64,000 bases of DNA from Pelosinus propionicus DSM 13327 (GTDB lineage: Bacteria > Bacillota > Negativicutes > DSM-13327), in assembly GCF_900114615.1 (NCBI RefSeq), contig NZ_FOTS01000001.1, positions 124,001 to 188,000 of the forward strand, written 5' to 3'. Shown here one piece after another: positions 45,645 through 53,648 of this stretch. The translations under genes and the position numbers were made by a program. Position 1 is the stretch's first letter; each line of letters opens with the position of its first letter. The notes under the pieces are model-generated. The model did no database searches. It worked only from the letters and a program-made list of their open reading frames with translations, and had not been told where the DNA came from.

Positions 45645-47549
45645 ATGAAACGTGTTGTTGTTGATCCAGTAAATCGAATAGAGGGGCATTTGCGCTTAGA
45701 AGTAGTCGTTGATGAAGCTACAGGTAAAGTGCAAGAAGCATTATCCAGTGGTACTGCATGGCGCGGTATTGAATTAATTCTTAAAGATCGAGATCCTAGA
45801 GATGCATGGGCCTTTGCTCAACGAATTTGTGGTGTATGCACTACTATCCATTCATTAAGCTGCTTGCGAGCCGTGGAAGATGCTTTGGGGATCGAAATTC
45901 CTAAAAATGCCAACTACATTCGCAATATTATTGAAGCGACGCAAATGGTGCATGATCATATTGTACATTTTTACCATTTGCATGCATTGGACTGGGTTAG
46001 TCCGGTAGCAGCTTTAAAAGCAGATCCAGCTGCAACTGCAGCGCTGCAAAATGCAGTATTAGAGAAGTATAATCTAAATGTGAAAGGTCCTATTGAATTT
46101 GATACAGAAGCATATCCTAAGGAATTTCCTAAGGCTACGACTGTGTATTTTCGAAGCGTTCAAGAGAAAATTAAAAAAATTGTGGATAGCGGCCAATTAG
46201 GTATTTTTTCTGCACAGTGGTGGGACCATCCCGATTATGATGTTTTGCCACCAGAAGTTCATTTGATGGCAGTGTCGCATTACTTAAATATGCTCGATAG
46301 ACAAAGAGATATCGTTACTTCTCATGTTGTTTTTGGTGGTAAGAATCCTCATCCTCACTATGTAGTTGGCGGTATGCCTTGTTCCATTTCTATGAATGAT
46401 ATGAATGCGCCGATTAATACAGAACGTTTAGCAGTGGTTGATGCATCTATTAATATGACCATTGCTTTAAATAATTATTTCTACATACCTGATGTACTTG
46501 CTATTGGTGAAATCTATGTTAAACAGGGCTATGTTGATGGTGGTGGTTTGGCGAAAGAAAGAGTGATTGGCTTTGGGGATTATCCTGATGAAAAATATTC
46601 AGGAACCTCCAATGGCGATTTTCATAAAAATTTACTGCTGCGCTCGGATGGAGTGGTAGAGAATTTTGCTCAAGGTGTAGATAAAGCGATCTTTTATCCT
46701 TTTGAAGCCAAAGATCTTTCCGATCCCGATGTATTGACAGAAGGGGTTGAACATTCTTGGTATGATTACCCTGAAAAAGATAAAAATAAGGATTTGCATC
46801 CATGGGATGGTGTGACCAATCCTAAGTTTACTGCCCCTAAAGAAGGGAGTAAAACCGATTGGAAGTACCTTGATGAAAATGGTAAATATTCTTGGATAAA
46901 GACGCCTAAGTGGAGAGGGAAGATGGCCGAAGTCGGCCCGCTATCTCGTTATATTATTGTATATACAAAAGTGAAACAAGGTATTCTTACAGAGCCTACC
47001 TGGGTGGAGAAAATGATGGTTGATCAGGTAGATGCAGTATCGAAAATGTTAAATCTATCGCCAGAAAAATGGCTGTTATCCACGGTTGGACGTACAGCAA
47101 CAAGAGGTTTGGAATCACAGGTAATGGGATATATCAGTAAATATTACCTAGATAAATTAATAAACAATATTAAAGCTGGTGATACTTCCGTTACTAATAC
47201 CGAGAAATGGGAGCCTAGCACCTGGCCGAAAGCCGCTAAAGGTGTAGGTCTTGTAGAAGCGCCCCGTGGCGCATTAAGCCATTGGGTGACTATTAAGGAT
47301 GGAAAAATTGATAATTATCAAGCGGTTGTACCATCTACGTGGAATGCGTGCCCAAGGGATAGTAAATCTGGTTATGGTGCCTATGAAACAAGTATGATGG
47401 ATACTAAGGTGAAAATTGCCGATAAACCATTAGAAATCTTAAAAGTAATTCACTCATTTGATCCTTGTCTGGCTTGTGCTACTCATTTATATGATGCTTC
47501 TGGGCGGAAATTAACAGTTGTGCATAGTGATCCTTATTTGAGACTTTAG
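45645..47549 (+). CDS. hyaB: [NiFe] uptake hydrogenase large subunit
   Basis: The catalytic subunit. The L1 motif RICGVCTTIH has Cys at residues 62 and 65; the L2 motif DPCLACATH is at about residues 606-614, giving four nickel-iron ligands. Twenty residues follow His614 and should be removed by the HyaD-type protease encoded two genes downstream. It has 634 residues. GAGGAGGATGCC precedes the ATG. Hydrogen oxidation with electrons passed to menaquinone through cytochrome b is the expected role. Confidence 0.97.
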   Translation: MKRVVVDPVNRIEGHLRLEVVVDEATGKVQEALSSGTAWRGIELILKDRDPRDAWAFAQRICGVCTTIHSLSCLRAVEDALGIEIPKNANYIRNIIEATQMVHDHIVHFYHLHALDWVSPVAALKADPAATAALQNAVLEKYNLNVKGPIEFDTEAYPKEFPKATTVYFRSVQEKIKKIVDSGQLGIFSAQWWDHPDYDVLPPEVHLMAVSHYLNMLDRQRDIVTSHVVFGGKNPHPHYVVGGMPCSISMNDMNAPINTERLAVVDASINMTIALNNYFYIPDVLAIGEIYVKQGYVDGGGLAKERVIGFGDYPDEKYSGTSNGDFHKNLLLRSDGVVENFAQGVDKAIFYPFEAKDLSDPDVLTEGVEHSWYDYPEKDKNKDLHPWDGVTNPKFTAPKEGSKTDWKYLDENGKYSWIKTPKWRGKMAEVGPLSRYIIVYTKVKQGILTEPTWVEKMMVDQVDAVSKMLNLSPEKWLLSTVGRTATRGLESQVMGYISKYYLDKLINNIKAGDTSVTNTEKWEPSTWPKAAKGVGLVEAPRGALSHWVTIKDGKIDNYQAVVPSTWNACPRDSKSGYGAYETSMMDTKVKIADKPLEILKVIHSFDPCLACATHLYDASGRKLTVVHSDPYLRL

Positions 47550-47575
47550 GAATTGGTAGGTAAGGGGGGAGTATA

Positions 47576-48277
47576 ATGAAAGTTCGTACTGTAGCAGTTT
47601 ATTACGTTTTTACCATTTGGACGAGAATATTTCATTGGTTAATGGTAGGTGCGATTGCAGTTCTATTTTGCACGGGCTTGTACATTGGGAATCCTTTTTA
47701 CATTGGTAGCCAAGGGGTAGAGCCAACTTTTGCAGTTAATAACTGGGCGTCAATGTCAACCATTCGTTTTATTCATTTTGCTGCAGCTTACATATTGATG
47801 GCATCGTTTATATTTCGAATTTATGGTTTTATTCTTCATAGAGGAGATCGTATGCTTCCGAAGCCTTGGACGAAATTATTCTGGACTGGTATGTTGGATA
47901 TGGGGCTACATTACAGCTTTTTGCGCTCTGAGCATCGCCCTTATCTTAGAAATTCAATGGCACGTGCAGGATATGGTGGAGTGTATGGTATGATATTTCT
48001 AGAAGCTTTTACTGGCTTTGCTATGTATGGTCAGATTAATCCTAATAGCTGGTTATCCAAGTTGTTTGGACCTATTAACCACTTGCTTCTAGATGAATAC
48101 GTTGTTCATATAATTCATCATTATGTAGCATGGATGATCATTTTATTTGTAATTATACATGTGTATATGGCAACAAGAGCTGACATGAGCGAAAAATATG
48201 GTGAGATATCGGCCATGTTCTCCGGTGTTAAGTTTTATGATAAAGAACCTGATGATGTGGGAGATCTTAAAGAATGA
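47576..48277 (+). CDS. hyaC: Hydrogenase cytochrome b subunit
   Basis: A di-heme membrane cytochrome that takes electrons from the small subunit to the quinone pool. The 233-residue protein has four predicted membrane helices with heme-ligand histidines in RIFHWLMVGAIAVLF, RFIHFAAAYILM and HIIHHYVAWMIILFVIIHVY. AAGGGGGGAG precedes the ATG. It overlaps the protease gene by four bases. Confidence 0.94.
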   Translation: MKVRTVAVYYVFTIWTRIFHWLMVGAIAVLFCTGLYIGNPFYIGSQGVEPTFAVNNWASMSTIRFIHFAAAYILMASFIFRIYGFILHRGDRMLPKPWTKLFWTGMLDMGLHYSFLRSEHRPYLRNSMARAGYGGVYGMIFLEAFTGFAMYGQINPNSWLSKLFGPINHLLLDEYVVHIIHHYVAWMIILFVIIHVYMATRADMSEKYGEISAMFSGVKFYDKEPDDVGDLKE

Positions 48278-48759
48278 AACAGATCACCGTTTTAGGGGTT
48301 GGTAATATTTTAATGCAGGATGAGGGGTTTGGTGTTAGAGTTGTAGAACAACTTTTAAAGCAATACTCCTTTCCTCGGAACGTTCAGATCTTAGATGGTG
48401 GCACACTTGGCATGGAGTTACTAAGGTTTTTGATTGAAACAGACAAATTGATTTTGGTAGATGCGGTGGCTGGAAGCTTACCGCCAGGATCTCTTTATCA
48501 TTTTAAAGACAATGAGGTTAAAGCATATTTTAAGGAAAAAGTATCCATGCATGAGCTTGGCATTCAAGATGTTTTAGCGATAATGGATGTAATGGAAAAA
48601 CCTCTACAAGAAATTATGATACTGGGAGTGCAGCCATTGACGGTTGATATCGGATTAGAAATGACGCCTACTGTAGCTGAAAAAGTAGATGAAATAGTAA
48701 AACAGATATTACTAATACTTCATGAATGGCAAATAGAGGTAGTGAAAATTGATGAGTAA
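48274..48759 (+). CDS. hyaD: Hydrogenase maturation protease (HyaD/HupD type)
   Basis: An endopeptidase that trims the large-subunit C-terminus after nickel insertion. The N-terminal GVGNILMQDEGFGVRVVEQL carries the nickel-sensing Glu, LVDAVAG the second acidic ligand, and SMHELGIQDVL the His. It has 161 residues. Its reading frame overlaps hyaC upstream and the next gene downstream. Confidence 0.95.
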   Translation: MKQITVLGVGNILMQDEGFGVRVVEQLLKQYSFPRNVQILDGGTLGMELLRFLIETDKLILVDAVAGSLPPGSLYHFKDNEVKAYFKEKVSMHELGIQDVLAIMDVMEKPLQEIMILGVQPLTVDIGLEMTPTVAEKVDEIVKQILLILHEWQIEVVKIDE

Positions 48760-49126
48760 GGAAATGAATCAATCGCCAAAGGTCAGAGCGATCTTGTTGG
48801 AAATTTGTGGCGCGTTGCAGCGTTTTATTGATACTGGTGAAACTTGGAGTATCTTCATTAATAAAATGTCTTTTGTATTGGAGGAACGACAAGAAATTCG
48901 TGATTTTCTAGGGACTGGTCATATTAAGATTGAATTGCTAGAGAGCGCTGAGGCAGCCGAATGGATAGAAAGTGGGATAGCGGGGATCTGGTATGGGGTA
49001 CATTACGATCAGACAAAGAATCCCATCTTGGAGACAATTGAGATTGGAAAATTTCCTCAGATTGCTTCTTCGCAAATGGAAGATGTACATAAAGGATTAA
49101 AAAAATTACAAATTAGATTAAAATGA
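48752..49126 (+). CDS. HupH/HyaF C-terminal-domain-like hydrogenase accessory protein
   Basis: The product (about 124 residues) matches the C-terminal domain pattern of HupH/HyaF: an N-terminal helix (AILLEICGALQRFIDTGE), WSIFINKMSFVLEERQEIRDFLGTGHIKI and GIAGIWYGVHYDQ. Such proteins assist maturation of the small subunit in oxygen-tolerant or uptake hydrogenases. The ATG at 48752 overlaps the hyaD stop; TTG at 48749 is also possible. The N-terminal half found in full-length HupH is missing, so this is a short form. A terminator follows. Confidence 0.8.
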   Translation: MSKEMNQSPKVRAILLEICGALQRFIDTGETWSIFINKMSFVLEERQEIRDFLGTGHIKIELLESAEAAEWIESGIAGIWYGVHYDQTKNPILETIEIGKFPQIASSQMEDVHKGLKKLQIRLK

Positions 49127-49129
49127 TAG

Positions 49130-49171
49130 GGAATGAGAAGCTCATGGAGGCTTTTCATTCCTTCTTCTTTT
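49130..49171 (+). terminator. Terminator of the hydrogenase operon
   Basis: GGAATGAGAAGC pairs with GCTTTTCATTCC (one mismatch), followed by TTCTTCTTTT. Confidence 0.85.
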
Positions 49172-49242
49172 AGACATTTTACTCAATGGATAAAGTATCA
49201 TGCTTTTTTGTATACTAAGATTGAAAAAAAGGAGGTGAAATC

Positions 49243-49398
49243 ATGTTAGCTGGTGTAAAATGTACGGTTTCAAATTGTAAATATTGGAAGAATGGTGAAC
49301 ACTGCGATGCCTCTGCAATTGAGGTAAATGTGGATGGTGGGGGCAAAGCTGCTAATCAAAGTGAGCAAACGAACTGTAGAACCTTTTATCAAAAATGA
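49243..49398 (+). CDS. DUF1540 small cysteine protein
   Basis: A 51-residue protein with VKCTVSNCKYW near the start, EHCDASAIEV in the middle and TNCRTFYQ at the end: four cysteines in the DUF1540 pattern, likely a small metal-binding fold. A very strong ribosome site, AAAGGAGGTGAAATC, precedes ATG 49243. DUF1540 proteins are common in spore formers; the function is not established. It has its own terminator. Confidence 0.88.
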   Translation: MLAGVKCTVSNCKYWKNGEHCDASAIEVNVDGGGKAANQSEQTNCRTFYQK

Positions 49399-49410
49399 TC
49401 ATAGTCATTG

Positions 49411-49443
49411 GATAAAACCTGGTATAATCCAGGTTTTATCTTT
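49411..49443 (+). terminator. Terminator after the DUF1540 gene
   Basis: GATAAAACCTGG and CCAGGTTTTATC form a perfect 12-bp stem with a six-base loop, followed by TTT. Confidence 0.88.
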
Positions 49444-49498
49444 ACCATGGTATACATCTTTCTTAAACTTCATATTAATTATGGAGGGGTGAGGGAGT

Positions 49499-49801
49499 AT
49501 GAATATTAAAAATTTATATGTAATATATACGAAGGACTGTAAAAAAGAAAAGATTAAGATCGAAGAATATCGCATAAACCAGAAAACAGGCCATAATGAT
49601 CTATTATTTACCATAGGGAATAAAAAGACTTGGGTTGACGCTCACGATGTTGTACTATATAGGGATCAAGGCAGCGTTTTTTGCTGGAAGGATCATTATG
49701 AAGGAATATCTATAGAACTAAATGAGACGAATGTGGTATGCCCCGTATGTGGCTGGTGGAAATGCAGCCATTGTGGTTCATGCTATTGTAATAAATCCTA
49801 A
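49499..49801 (+). CDS. Unknown protein with Cys-rich C-terminus
   Basis: Not recognised. The 100-residue product starts at ATG 49499 after GGAGGGGTGAGGG. The first 75 residues look like a beta-rich domain (YRINQKTGHNDLLFTIGNKK, VVLYRDQGSVFCW). The last 25 hold CPVCGWWKCSHCGSCYC, a double zinc-ribbon-like cluster of six cysteines. It lies between DUF1540 and aroH; aroH follows at 49887. Metal binding is inferred from the cysteines only. Confidence 0.72.
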   Translation: MNIKNLYVIYTKDCKKEKIKIEEYRINQKTGHNDLLFTIGNKKTWVDAHDVVLYRDQGSVFCWKDHYEGISIELNETNVVCPVCGWWKCSHCGSCYCNKS

Positions 49802-49886
49802 CCTTTGTATAATGTATAGAGGATATAAAGCCGTTTATATAGAATTATTTATATCTAAAAATGTAATAACAGAGAGGATGATAAAT

Positions 49887-50267
49887 TTGTTGCGTGGTAT
49901 CCGAGGTGCTACAACAGTAGTTAAAAATGAATCCACTGAAATCATTGAAAGAGTAACAGAACTTTTAATTGCGATAGTACAAGCTAATAAATTCGAAATA
50001 GAGGATATAGGTGCTGTTATTTTTAGTTCAACTCCAGATATTAATGCTACTTTTCCAGCGATTGCTGCTAGAAATATAGGGTGGACGGAAGTACCGTTAT
50101 TTGGAACGCAAGAAATTGATAGCCCAAATGGTGTCCCTCAGTGCATTCGGGTGCTTATCTTATTAAATACAGATCGATCTCAAAAAGGCATTAATCATAT
50201 ATATTTAAGAGAAGCAGTCGTATTGAGACAAGATCTTAAACAGGAGAGCCATGTATCGGAATCATAA
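49887..50267 (+). CDS. aroH: Chorismate mutase, AroH class
   Basis: Converts chorismate to prephenate in Phe and Tyr synthesis. A TTG at 49887 is chosen because GAGAGG lies eight bases upstream and the protein then begins LLRGIRGATTVVKNES, just as AroH proteins do; the longer frame from 49722 runs through the previous gene. Active-site regions are SSTPDINATFPA, GTQEIDSPNGVPQCIRVL and HIYLREAVVLRQDL. It has 126 residues, normal for the trimeric AroH fold. Confidence 0.93.
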   Translation: MLRGIRGATTVVKNESTEIIERVTELLIAIVQANKFEIEDIGAVIFSSTPDINATFPAIAARNIGWTEVPLFGTQEIDSPNGVPQCIRVLILLNTDRSQKGINHIYLREAVVLRQDLKQESHVSES

Positions 50268-50297
50268 AGGTGAGCAGCTAAGAATCGAGGCGAGAAG

Positions 50298-51236
50298 ATG
50301 AGGTCAATCTCAATTGTTGTACCTGTATTTAATGAAGAAGAGAACATTCAGTTCTTTTATCAAGAAGTTTGCAAATATATGGAGCCTTTGCCGTATCATT
50401 TTGAATTGATTTTTGTAGATGATGGGTCAAAGGATGCGACTCCTTTCATATTGGAAAGATTAGCTCAGCAAGACCATAGAGTGCGAGGTCTTATTATGGC
50501 GCGTAATTTTGGGCATCAATTGGCTTTAACTTGTGGACTTGATTATGCTGAAGGGGACGGAGTAATTACCATGGATGGGGATATGCAGCACCCTCCGGAA
50601 ATGCTGCCCCTTTTGCTAACGAAGTGGGAAGAGGGATTTGAAGTAGTGCAGACCATACGAATTAGTACGGAAGGTGTGCCCTGGTTTAAATCCTTTACTT
50701 CAGCTTTATACTACAAAATAATCAATAAATTATCAAAGGTACATATACAAGAAGGTGGTTCTGACTTTCGTTTACTAGATAAAGCGGTGGTTCAAAGTTT
50801 TCGTCGATTTAAAGAACGGGCACGCTTTATTCGCGGTATGATTGGAGCCATTGGGTATAAACAAGTTGTTATAGAATTTATTGCTCCAAAGCGCTATGCA
50901 GGGACATCCAAATTCTCTCTAAGTAGAATGATGCATTTTGCTTTAGATGGCATTACATCATATTCTAAGTTGCCGCTCCGTTTTGCCTTTTACATAGGAC
51001 TACTTTTTGCACTTATTAGTTTTAGTGTTACGATGCATGTCATTTATATTAAACTATTTACACTAGAAGCAGTACCAGGCTGGGCAACGATTACAGCAAG
51101 TGTTTTACTATTAGGTGGCTTACAATTACTTGGGTTAGGTATAATTGGTGAATATGTAGGACGTATATTTGAAGAAGTAAAACAGCGTCCCTTATATTTG
51201 GTTCGAGCAGAATATAAACGACAGAAGCAGGAATAA
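50298..51236 (+). CDS. Polyprenyl-phosphate glycosyltransferase, GT2 family (GtrB/DPM1-like)
   Basis: A GT-A fold enzyme that moves a sugar from a nucleotide donor to undecaprenyl phosphate. Motifs are SIVVPVFNEEENIQFFY at the N-terminus, FVDDGSKDATPF and MDGDMQHPPEM (DxD-like), GSDFRLLDKAVV and RARFIRGMIGAIGYKQ. Two C-terminal membrane helices (about residues 230-255 and 265-290) follow. It has 312 residues. The sugar cannot be told. A cell-wall or envelope decoration role is likely. Confidence 0.9.
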   Translation: MRSISIVVPVFNEEENIQFFYQEVCKYMEPLPYHFELIFVDDGSKDATPFILERLAQQDHRVRGLIMARNFGHQLALTCGLDYAEGDGVITMDGDMQHPPEMLPLLLTKWEEGFEVVQTIRISTEGVPWFKSFTSALYYKIINKLSKVHIQEGGSDFRLLDKAVVQSFRRFKERARFIRGMIGAIGYKQVVIEFIAPKRYAGTSKFSLSRMMHFALDGITSYSKLPLRFAFYIGLLFALISFSVTMHVIYIKLFTLEAVPGWATITASVLLLGGLQLLGLGIIGEYVGRIFEEVKQRPLYLVRAEYKRQKQE

Positions 51237-51399
51237 AAGTGATTTTGCTATTTCTTTATATTTAATATCTAATAATGCGATATAAATTTGTAACCGATGA
51301 ATTACATAAAACATAGTATAAAATATGTAAAGAAATGATATATTTGGGCAGGATTTTTTAAAAATAAAGCGAATGATATAAAAGTGCAGTTTTATAAAT

Positions 51400-51532
51400 G
51401 CCTAATCAAGGCACAGGACCGGGGGAACCACAGTTTTGGGGTGAAACGTGTAGGGCGGCTTTATCATTTGCCTGAAAGTAGGGGGATCTCAACCCTAACC
51501 CGTCAGCTAACCTCGGAGGCTAGTGAGAGGGG
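51400..51532 (+). promoter_or_regulatory. Cyclic di-AMP riboswitch (ydaO/yuaA class)
   Basis: The conserved blocks are in order: CCGGGGGAACCA (51419-51430), GGGGTGAA, TAGGGCGGCTT, and CTCAACCCTAACCCGTCAGC followed by TAACCTCGGAGGCTA. It lies directly upstream of an NlpC/P60 cell-wall hydrolase, the most typical target. High c-di-AMP should turn the gene off. Confidence 0.95.
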
Positions 51533-51540
51533 TATGCATA

Positions 51541-52209
51541 TTGATTAAGTTCTTTCGAGTGGTAGTGTTCTTACTAGTTTTAGTAAGTGCAGGAACCGTA
51601 ACCTGCGCTGCTGCGGCTTATCATCAAGGTGACCAAGGAGACGATATCGCTAACATTCAAGCACAATTAAATGCTCTTGGTTACAATGCTGGTAGCTCTG
51701 ATGGAGATTTTGGCGAAATGACAGCAAATGCAGTAAAGGATTTTCAAAAAGACAGGGGCTTGGATGCTGATGGAATAATTGGCATGCAAACATATCGCGC
51801 TATTATGGGCAGAGAAATGCCAGTAAGCCGTGACAGTTCCAGTGCTGTTATACGAAGAGTTGTACAGGCAGCATTGAGCTATCAAGGTGTGCCATATGTA
51901 TTTGGTGGCACGTCACCAAGTGGTTTTGATTGTTCGGGCTTTACTCGATATGTATTTGCGCAAGTTGGAGTATACTTGCCAAGAGCTGCTGATGAACAGT
52001 ATGGAGTTGGACAGTCTGTATCGTACAATCGTTTACAACCAGGAGATACAGTGTTCTTTACTACATATGAAGCTGGTGCGTCTCATTCAGGTATTTATGT
52101 GGGAAATGGAAAGTTTATTAGTGCTACTTCTAGCCGTGGCGTTGTGATTGATCGATTGGATAGTGGTTATTGGGGAGCACGTTACTTGGGAGCGCGCCGA
52201 GTCTTATAA
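51541..52209 (+). CDS. Secreted NlpC/P60 peptidoglycan hydrolase with peptidoglycan-binding domain
   Basis: TTG at 51541 follows GAGAGGGG. A signal peptide (IKFFRVVVFLLVLVSAG, ending near CAAAAY) is followed by a PG_binding_1 domain (GDDIANIQAQLNALGY, VKDFQKDRGLDADGIIG). The C-terminal NlpC/P60 domain has the catalytic Cys in SGFDCSGFTRYVF, His in SHSGIYVGNGKFI and a polar third residue after. It should cut D-gamma-glutamyl peptide links in the wall. The 222-residue protein is under c-di-AMP riboswitch control. Confidence 0.95.
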   Translation: MIKFFRVVVFLLVLVSAGTVTCAAAAYHQGDQGDDIANIQAQLNALGYNAGSSDGDFGEMTANAVKDFQKDRGLDADGIIGMQTYRAIMGREMPVSRDSSSAVIRRVVQAALSYQGVPYVFGGTSPSGFDCSGFTRYVFAQVGVYLPRAADEQYGVGQSVSYNRLQPGDTVFFTTYEAGASHSGIYVGNGKFISATSSRGVVIDRLDSGYWGARYLGARRVL

Positions 52210-52218
52210 TGTGGTTTA

Positions 52219-52246
52219 TAGGAGGCAAAATGCCTCCTTACTTTTA
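52219..52246 (+). terminator. Terminator after the NlpC/P60 gene
   Basis: GGAGGCAAAATGCCTCC forms a short GC-rich hairpin, followed by TTACTTTTA. Confidence 0.8.
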
Positions 52247-52435
52247 TTTATTATTTAAATTATGAGTGCAAGAGGATTAAAGCTTGCCAGATAACTTGGG
52301 GAGTGAGTCTGTATTTTTATCTTTACCGTATATAAGTTGGTATCAAGTAGGTTATAGTATCATTAGGTAGGAGAAAATAAATCAGTATTCATCTTTTAAG
52401 TTTTAAAGATATAATACCTTATTTTTTTACCGTTC

Positions 52436-52452
52436 TAATAAGAATCTTATTA
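52436..52452. promoter_or_regulatory. Palindromic Fur-family operator upstream of zur
   Basis: TAATAAGA-A-TCTTATTA is a perfect inverted repeat with a one-base centre, matching the 7-1-7 layout of Fur/Zur/PerR boxes. It lies 24 bases before the start of the Fur-family gene and downstream of a TATAAT at 52411-52416, so bound regulator would block transcription of its own operon. Confidence 0.7.
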
Positions 52453-52476
52453 TTTGTAAAAAAGGGAAAGATATTT

Positions 52477-52911
52477 ATGATATATGATGTAATGAAGAAG
52501 TTAAAGGAAAAGGGTTATCGCATAACACCCCAACGGCGCATTATTATGGAAAAAATAGTGCAGACTGCAGGCTTATTGACCGCAGATGAAATATGGAACT
52601 TGGTGCGTCAAGAATATAGCGATATAGGCTTAGATACGATTTATCGAAATATTAATATGTTGACAGAAAATGGTGTGCTTATACCGATAACTGGGATGGG
52701 GAAAGAAAGGACACGTTATGAATTGGCCCATGCAAATCATCACCATCATGTAGTATGTGTAAAATGTGGTAATGCCGTTTGTATTGATTACTGTCCAATT
52801 GATGAAGAATTTATAAAATTACTTAGAAAGAGCGGATATGAACTTATTCGTCATAATGTAGAGCTACTAGGTTTGTGTGCAAAGTGTAAACTCTGTGAGG
52901 AGAATCGATAA
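52477..52911 (+). CDS. zur: Fur-family regulator, probably zinc-responsive (Zur)
   Basis: The 144-residue protein has the N-terminal winged helix (GYRITPQRRIIMEKI, GLDTIYRNINMLTENG) and the metal-binding C-terminal domain (HANHHHHVVCVKCGNAVCIDYC, then CAKCKLC). It overlaps znuC by one base, so it controls a zinc or manganese ABC importer; Zur is preferred from this context, Fur or PerR less so. GGGAAAG precedes the ATG. The palindrome at 52436 fits autoregulation. Confidence 0.85.
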   Translation: MIYDVMKKLKEKGYRITPQRRIIMEKIVQTAGLLTADEIWNLVRQEYSDIGLDTIYRNINMLTENGVLIPITGMGKERTRYELAHANHHHHVVCVKCGNAVCIDYCPIDEEFIKLLRKSGYELIRHNVELLGLCAKCKLCEENR

Positions 52912-53639
52912 TGTGTGAAGTGAAACTGTCTGAAATCCATTTTTCTTATAATACTAATGTTGCGATTGATAATATATCTTTAACTATTTCACAAGGCGAT
53001 TTTGTTGCTGTTGTTGGTCCTAATGGAGCTGGAAAGAGTACGATGCTCAAGATTATAGCCGGGCTTATAAAGCCAACAAGAGGACAAGTTCAGATAGGTG
53101 GGAAAGATATATTTGCTGCAAAGGAACATGGACTAATTGGTTATGTTCCTCAGAATTATGGAAAAAACGCTCAAGGCTTTCCTGCAACTGTAAAAGAGGT
53201 TGTTGCTTTAGGTTTAACTTTAGGAGTTGCTGCTGCAAAAAGAAATCATCAGGCTGTTAGTCATATTACGAACCACATGATGGAATTGGTAGGTGTAGAT
53301 CAGCTACGTGATCGGCGGATTGGTGAACTTTCAGGAGGGCAGCAGCAAAGAGTAATGGTGGCGATGGCGTTAGCTGCCAATCCGCAATTATTGCTTCTAG
53401 ATGAGCCTACGAGCGGAATTGATTATGATGCTAGTGCCAGAATCTATGAATTATTAGGAACATTAAATAAAAATCTTGGTATTACAATTGTTATGGTATC
53501 TCATGATATTGAAAAAGCTGTATCATGGGCAAATAAAGTAGCATGTATTAATCGCAAACTTTGTTTTTTTGGTAGCAGCAAGGAGTTTGATGATACGCAT
53601 GCCCAAGCACGACACTTGTGGTACTATACAGGGCAGTGA
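52911..53639 (+). CDS. znuC: Metal ABC transporter ATP-binding protein (ZnuC type)
   Basis: The 242-residue ATPase has Walker A GPNGAGKST, signature LSGGQQQR and Walker B LLLLDEPTSGID, plus the H-loop VSHDIEKA. Its start ATG overlaps the zur stop (TAATG). It energises the permease encoded next. Zinc is the likely cargo because of the Zur-type regulator; manganese cannot be excluded. Confidence 0.92.
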   Translation: MCEVKLSEIHFSYNTNVAIDNISLTISQGDFVAVVGPNGAGKSTMLKIIAGLIKPTRGQVQIGGKDIFAAKEHGLIGYVPQNYGKNAQGFPATVKEVVALGLTLGVAAAKRNHQAVSHITNHMMELVGVDQLRDRRIGELSGGQQQRVMVAMALAANPQLLLLDEPTSGIDYDASARIYELLGTLNKNLGITIVMVSHDIEKAVSWANKVACINRKLCFFGSSKEFDDTHAQARHLWYYTGQ

Positions 53640-53648
53640 GGCGAAAAT

